This document shows positions 62,088-64,000 of a DNA stretch of 64,000 nt, one piece after another. Position 1 is the first letter of the stretch; each line of letters begins with the position of its first letter. Location: positions 100,856-164,855 of the forward strand of contig JAVJTE010000025.1 of NCBI GenBank assembly GCA_040219025.1, in the 5' to 3' direction. The notes beneath the pieces are model-generated. The model had not been told where the DNA came from, searched no databases, and saw nothing but the letters and a program-made list of their open reading frames with translations. The DNA is from HT1-32 sp040219025 (GTDB lineage Bacteria; Pseudomonadota; Alphaproteobacteria; Rhodospirillales; HT1-32). The translations under genes and the position numbers were made by a program.

Positions 62088-62704
62088 TTCAGGCGCTCCT
62101 CCAGAGCGGTGACCGCTTCGCGCGTCAGCACGAGCGTATCGCTCCTCAAAATGTCATACACATTGGCACCGACAGACGGCAGCACTGCCACCGACGGAAT
62201 ATTCCGTGATGCCAGCGTGAAGTTGCGGTCGACCTCGGCACCGGCAATCACCAGGGCGCGGCCCCAGTTCAGGCCTGCCAGCTTGCCGACCAGCGCCTTG
62301 GTGCGCGGCTCGTCACATGTCGCATTGTCCAGGATAACCAGCTGACCGGCGGAAGCCTTCGCAGACAGGGCGCACTTCATCGCCAGCTTGCGAACCTTCT
62401 TGGTCAGCTCGATACCATGATCCCGCGGCGTCGGTCCATGGGCAATACCACCACCACGCATCTTGTTTTCACGGTTTGAACCACGACGGGCGCGACCGGT
62501 GCCTTTCTGGCGGAACGGCTTCGCCGTCGTGCCGGAAACTTCACCGCGACCCTTGACCTTGTGGGTACCGGCGCGACGCTTGGCGAGCTGATAGTTCACC
62601 ATACGGGCCAGCAGATCCCGGCGGACTTCGACACCAAAGATCGAGTCAGCGAGTTCGATATCGCCGACCGACTTGTTATCGAGATTGATGACTTCGGATT
62701 TCAT
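62084..62704 (-). CDS. rplD: 50S ribosomal protein L4
   Basis: This 206-residue protein reaches into the exit tunnel with its loop (about residues 45-95, GTHKVKGRGEVSGTTAKPFRQKGTGRARRG, quoted in part: FRQKGTGRARRGS). In E. coli it also represses the S10 operon. The ATG at 62704 gives normal length; the upstream frame lies in rplC. Confidence 0.97.
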   Translation of the reverse strand: MKSEVINLDNKSVGDIELADSIFGVEVRRDLLARMVNYQLAKRRAGTHKVKGRGEVSGTTAKPFRQKGTGRARRGSNRENKMRGGGIAHGPTPRDHGIELTKKVRKLAMKCALSAKASAGQLVILDNATCDEPRTKALVGKLAGLNWGRALVIAGAEVDRNFTLASRNIPSVAVLPSVGANVYDILRSDTLVLTREAVTALEERLK

Positions 62705-62708
62705 GGCC

Positions 62709-63470
62709 TCAGTCCTTCTTTTCTTCAGAAGCTGCGTCATCCGCAACCGCTTCATTCTCGACCGGTGCTTCTTCAGCAGGAGCTTCTTCGGCCGCAGCTG
62801 CGATCAGGGCTGCCGGATAAGGCACACCTTCCGGAGCGGCGCGCTTGGCCGCATCACGGATCAGCACCCAGCCGCTCTTCGCGCCGGGAACTGCACCTTT
62901 GACCAGCAGATAGCCCTTTTCCTCGTCAGCACCGACGATTTCAAGGTTCTGGACCGTGACGCGGGTTGCGCCCATATGGCCAGCCATCTTCTTGCCCTTG
63001 AACACCTTGCCCGGATCCTGGCACTGGCCCGTGGAGCCGTGCGACCGGTGCGAGATCGAAACGCCGTGCGTTGCTTCCAGACCGGCAAAGTTCCAGCGAC
63101 GCATGCCGCCCTGAAAACCCTTACCAATCGAGATGCCGCTGACATCAACCTTCTGGCCATCAAGGAAATGCTTTGGGCTCAGCCGTGCGCCGGCTTCAAG
63201 CAGCGCATCTTCGGCAACCCGAAATTCCGCAAGCTTGCGCTTCGGCTCGACCTTGGCTTTGGCAAAATGACCACGCATCGGCTTGGTCACATTCTTGGGA
63301 GTCCGATTGGAAACACCCAGCTGAACAGCGTTATAGCCGTCACGCTCGGTGGTCCGGACAGCCACGACCTGACAATCGTCAACCTTGACGACCGTCACCG
63401 GCACATGCTGGCCATCGGCCCGGAAGACGCGGGTCATGCCGACCTTTTGTCCGATTAATCCTGTACGCAT
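62709..63470 (-). CDS. rplC: 50S ribosomal protein L3 with acidic C-terminal tail
   Basis: This 253-residue protein reaches the peptidyl transferase centre through its loop with GSTGQCQDPGKVFKGKKMAGHMG (quoted in part). The first 210 residues follow the family; the last 35-40 form an Ala/Glu-rich acidic tail (EEAPAEEAPVENEA), seen in other alphaproteobacteria and absent from E. coli. It follows rpsJ by 16 bases. Confidence 0.97.
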   Translation of the reverse strand: MRTGLIGQKVGMTRVFRADGQHVPVTVVKVDDCQVVAVRTTERDGYNAVQLGVSNRTPKNVTKPMRGHFAKAKVEPKRKLAEFRVAEDALLEAGARLSPKHFLDGQKVDVSGISIGKGFQGGMRRWNFAGLEATHGVSISHRSHGSTGQCQDPGKVFKGKKMAGHMGATRVTVQNLEIVGADEEKGYLLVKGAVPGAKSGWVLIRDAAKRAAPEGVPYPAALIAAAAEEAPAEEAPVENEAVADDAASEEKKD

Positions 63471-63486
63471 CGATCTCGATCCCTAC

Positions 63487-63795
63487 TTAGAGCTTGATTT
63501 CGACGTCAACACCGGAGGCGAGGTCGAGCTTCATCAGCGCGTCCACCGTCTGCGGCGTCGGATCGACGATATCCAGCACCCGCTTATGCGTGCGTATTTC
63601 AAACTGTTCCCGCGATTTTTTATCGATATGCGGGGAACGCAGCACAGTGAATCGCTCAATGCGGGTCGGCAGCGGAATAGGTCCGCGCACCTGAGCGCCC
63701 GTACGTTTCGCTGTGCTTACAATCTCGCGTGTCGACTGATCCAGAATTCGATGATCGAATGCCTTAAGCCGTATGCGAATATTCTGACTGTCCAT
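63487..63795 (-). CDS. rpsJ: 30S ribosomal protein S10
   Basis: This 102-residue protein acts in the small subunit and, with NusB, in transcription antitermination. It contains IRIRLKAFDHRILDQSTREIV and RGPIPLPTRIERFTVLRSPH (each quoted within limits). It is the first gene of the S10 operon and lies 64 bases after tuf. Confidence 0.98.
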   Translation of the reverse strand: MDSQNIRIRLKAFDHRILDQSTREIVSTAKRTGAQVRGPIPLPTRIERFTVLRSPHIDKKSREQFEIRTHKRVLDIVDPTPQTVDALMKLDLASGVDVEIKL

Positions 63796-63818
63796 CGTGA
63801 CTCAACCGTCCAAGTGAG

Positions 63819-63844
63819 GTGCCCCGCCAAACCGGGCGGGGCAC
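63819..63844. promoter_or_regulatory. Hairpin between tuf and rpsJ
   Basis: GTGCCCCGCC (63819-63828) and GGCGGGGCAC (63835-63844) form a perfect ten-base stem with a six-base loop. No T-run follows on the minus strand, so it is more likely a processing, stability or attenuation element between tuf and the S10 operon than a full terminator. Confidence 0.55.
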
Positions 63845-63859
63845 TCTCGGGTTTCTGTT

Positions 63860-64000
63860 TTAGTCCTGGATCGAGGCGACGACGCCGGCGCCGACAGTGC
63901 GGCCCCCTTCGCGGATAGCGAAGCGCAGTCCCTCGTCCATCGCGATCGGTGCAATAAGGTTCACCGACATCGCAATGTTATCACCCGGCATGACCATCTC
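63860..64000 (-). CDS. tuf: Elongation factor Tu, C-terminal end (rest outside window)
   Basis: The last 46 residues are visible, with EMVMPGDNIAMSV, DEGLRFAIREGGRTVGAGVV and a short end. This is the conserved beta-barrel domain III of EF-Tu. Its position before rpsJ fits the usual link of the str and S10 operons (fusA-tuf-rpsJ). Confidence 0.96.
   Translation of the reverse strand, partial: EMVMPGDNIAMSVNLIAPIAMDEGLRFAIREGGRTVGAGVVASIQD

Overview
The window is a chromosomal segment from an alphaproteobacterium. The evidence is a GC-rich sequence, a complete S10-spc-alpha ribosomal cluster with alphaproteobacterial features (338-residue RpoA starting at GTG, zinc-free 101-residue S14, 188-residue short-lid adenylate kinase), an Aap-type amino acid transporter, a PraR-like XRE regulator, an ATP12 chaperone and the order ompA-alaC-hom-glpX-recJ beside phaC. 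The mix looks most like the Rhodospirillales and relatives; that placement is inferred from gene content, not from a search.

Layout. 1-4.2 kb: end of an amino acid ABC transporter (aapM, aapP), a small NrtS-like membrane protein, a fumarylacetoacetase-fold hydrolase, a TauD-type dioxygenase and an SDR protein lacking the usual catalytic Tyr. 4.3-7.5 kb: PraR-like regulator, gamma carbonic anhydrase, PaaG, nitroreductase and a bacteriohemerythrin with one iron ligand changed. 7.6-9.3 kb: a split aerotaxis pair (Aer-like PAS protein plus soluble chemoreceptor). 9.4-15 kb: TPR protein, CDP-glycerol glycerophosphotransferase-like protein translationally coupled to an alginate-lyase-family lipoprotein, glutathione S-transferase and TrhO. 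15.08-16.6 kb: a decayed integrative element next to tRNA-Glu, with an imperfect att repeat at each end, a frameshifted tyrosine recombinase and an unknown secreted protein that has lost its start codon. 16.7-23.2 kb: recJ, glpX, hom, alaC and an OmpA-like lipoprotein on the minus strand. 23.5-29.1 kb: phaC, a formyltransferase-like protein, a chemoreceptor with its sensor at the C-terminus, mgtE and tRNA-Leu. 29.1-31.9 kb: lipB and two DgcZ-like GGDEF proteins, the first catalytically degenerate but with an intact I-site. 31.9-36.3 kb: propionyl-CoA carboxylase operon (pccB, pccA, LysE/ArgO exporter, acylphosphatase). 36.4-49.9 kb: HBM chemoreceptor, yciB, EamA transporter, ATP12, AsmA, HAD phosphatase, an OmpA-like lipoprotein, rluC, crcB, an APH-fold kinase, rarA and a DegP-type protease. 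50-64 kb: rplQ, rpoA, rpsK, rpsM, adk, secY and the spc and S10 operons back to the end of tuf, all on the minus strand.

The genes are mostly housekeeping. Propionyl-CoA carboxylase and PHA synthase both act on short acyl-CoA metabolism. Three chemoreceptors, an Aer-like PAS protein, a hemerythrin and two c-di-GMP proteins suggest a motile organism that senses oxygen or redox state. No complete new system (CRISPR, defence island, biosynthetic cluster) was seen. The best leads are the tRNA-Glu element remnant with its orphan secreted protein, the asymmetric GGDEF pair, the glycerophosphotransferase/lyase couple and the split Aer locus with the variant hemerythrin.
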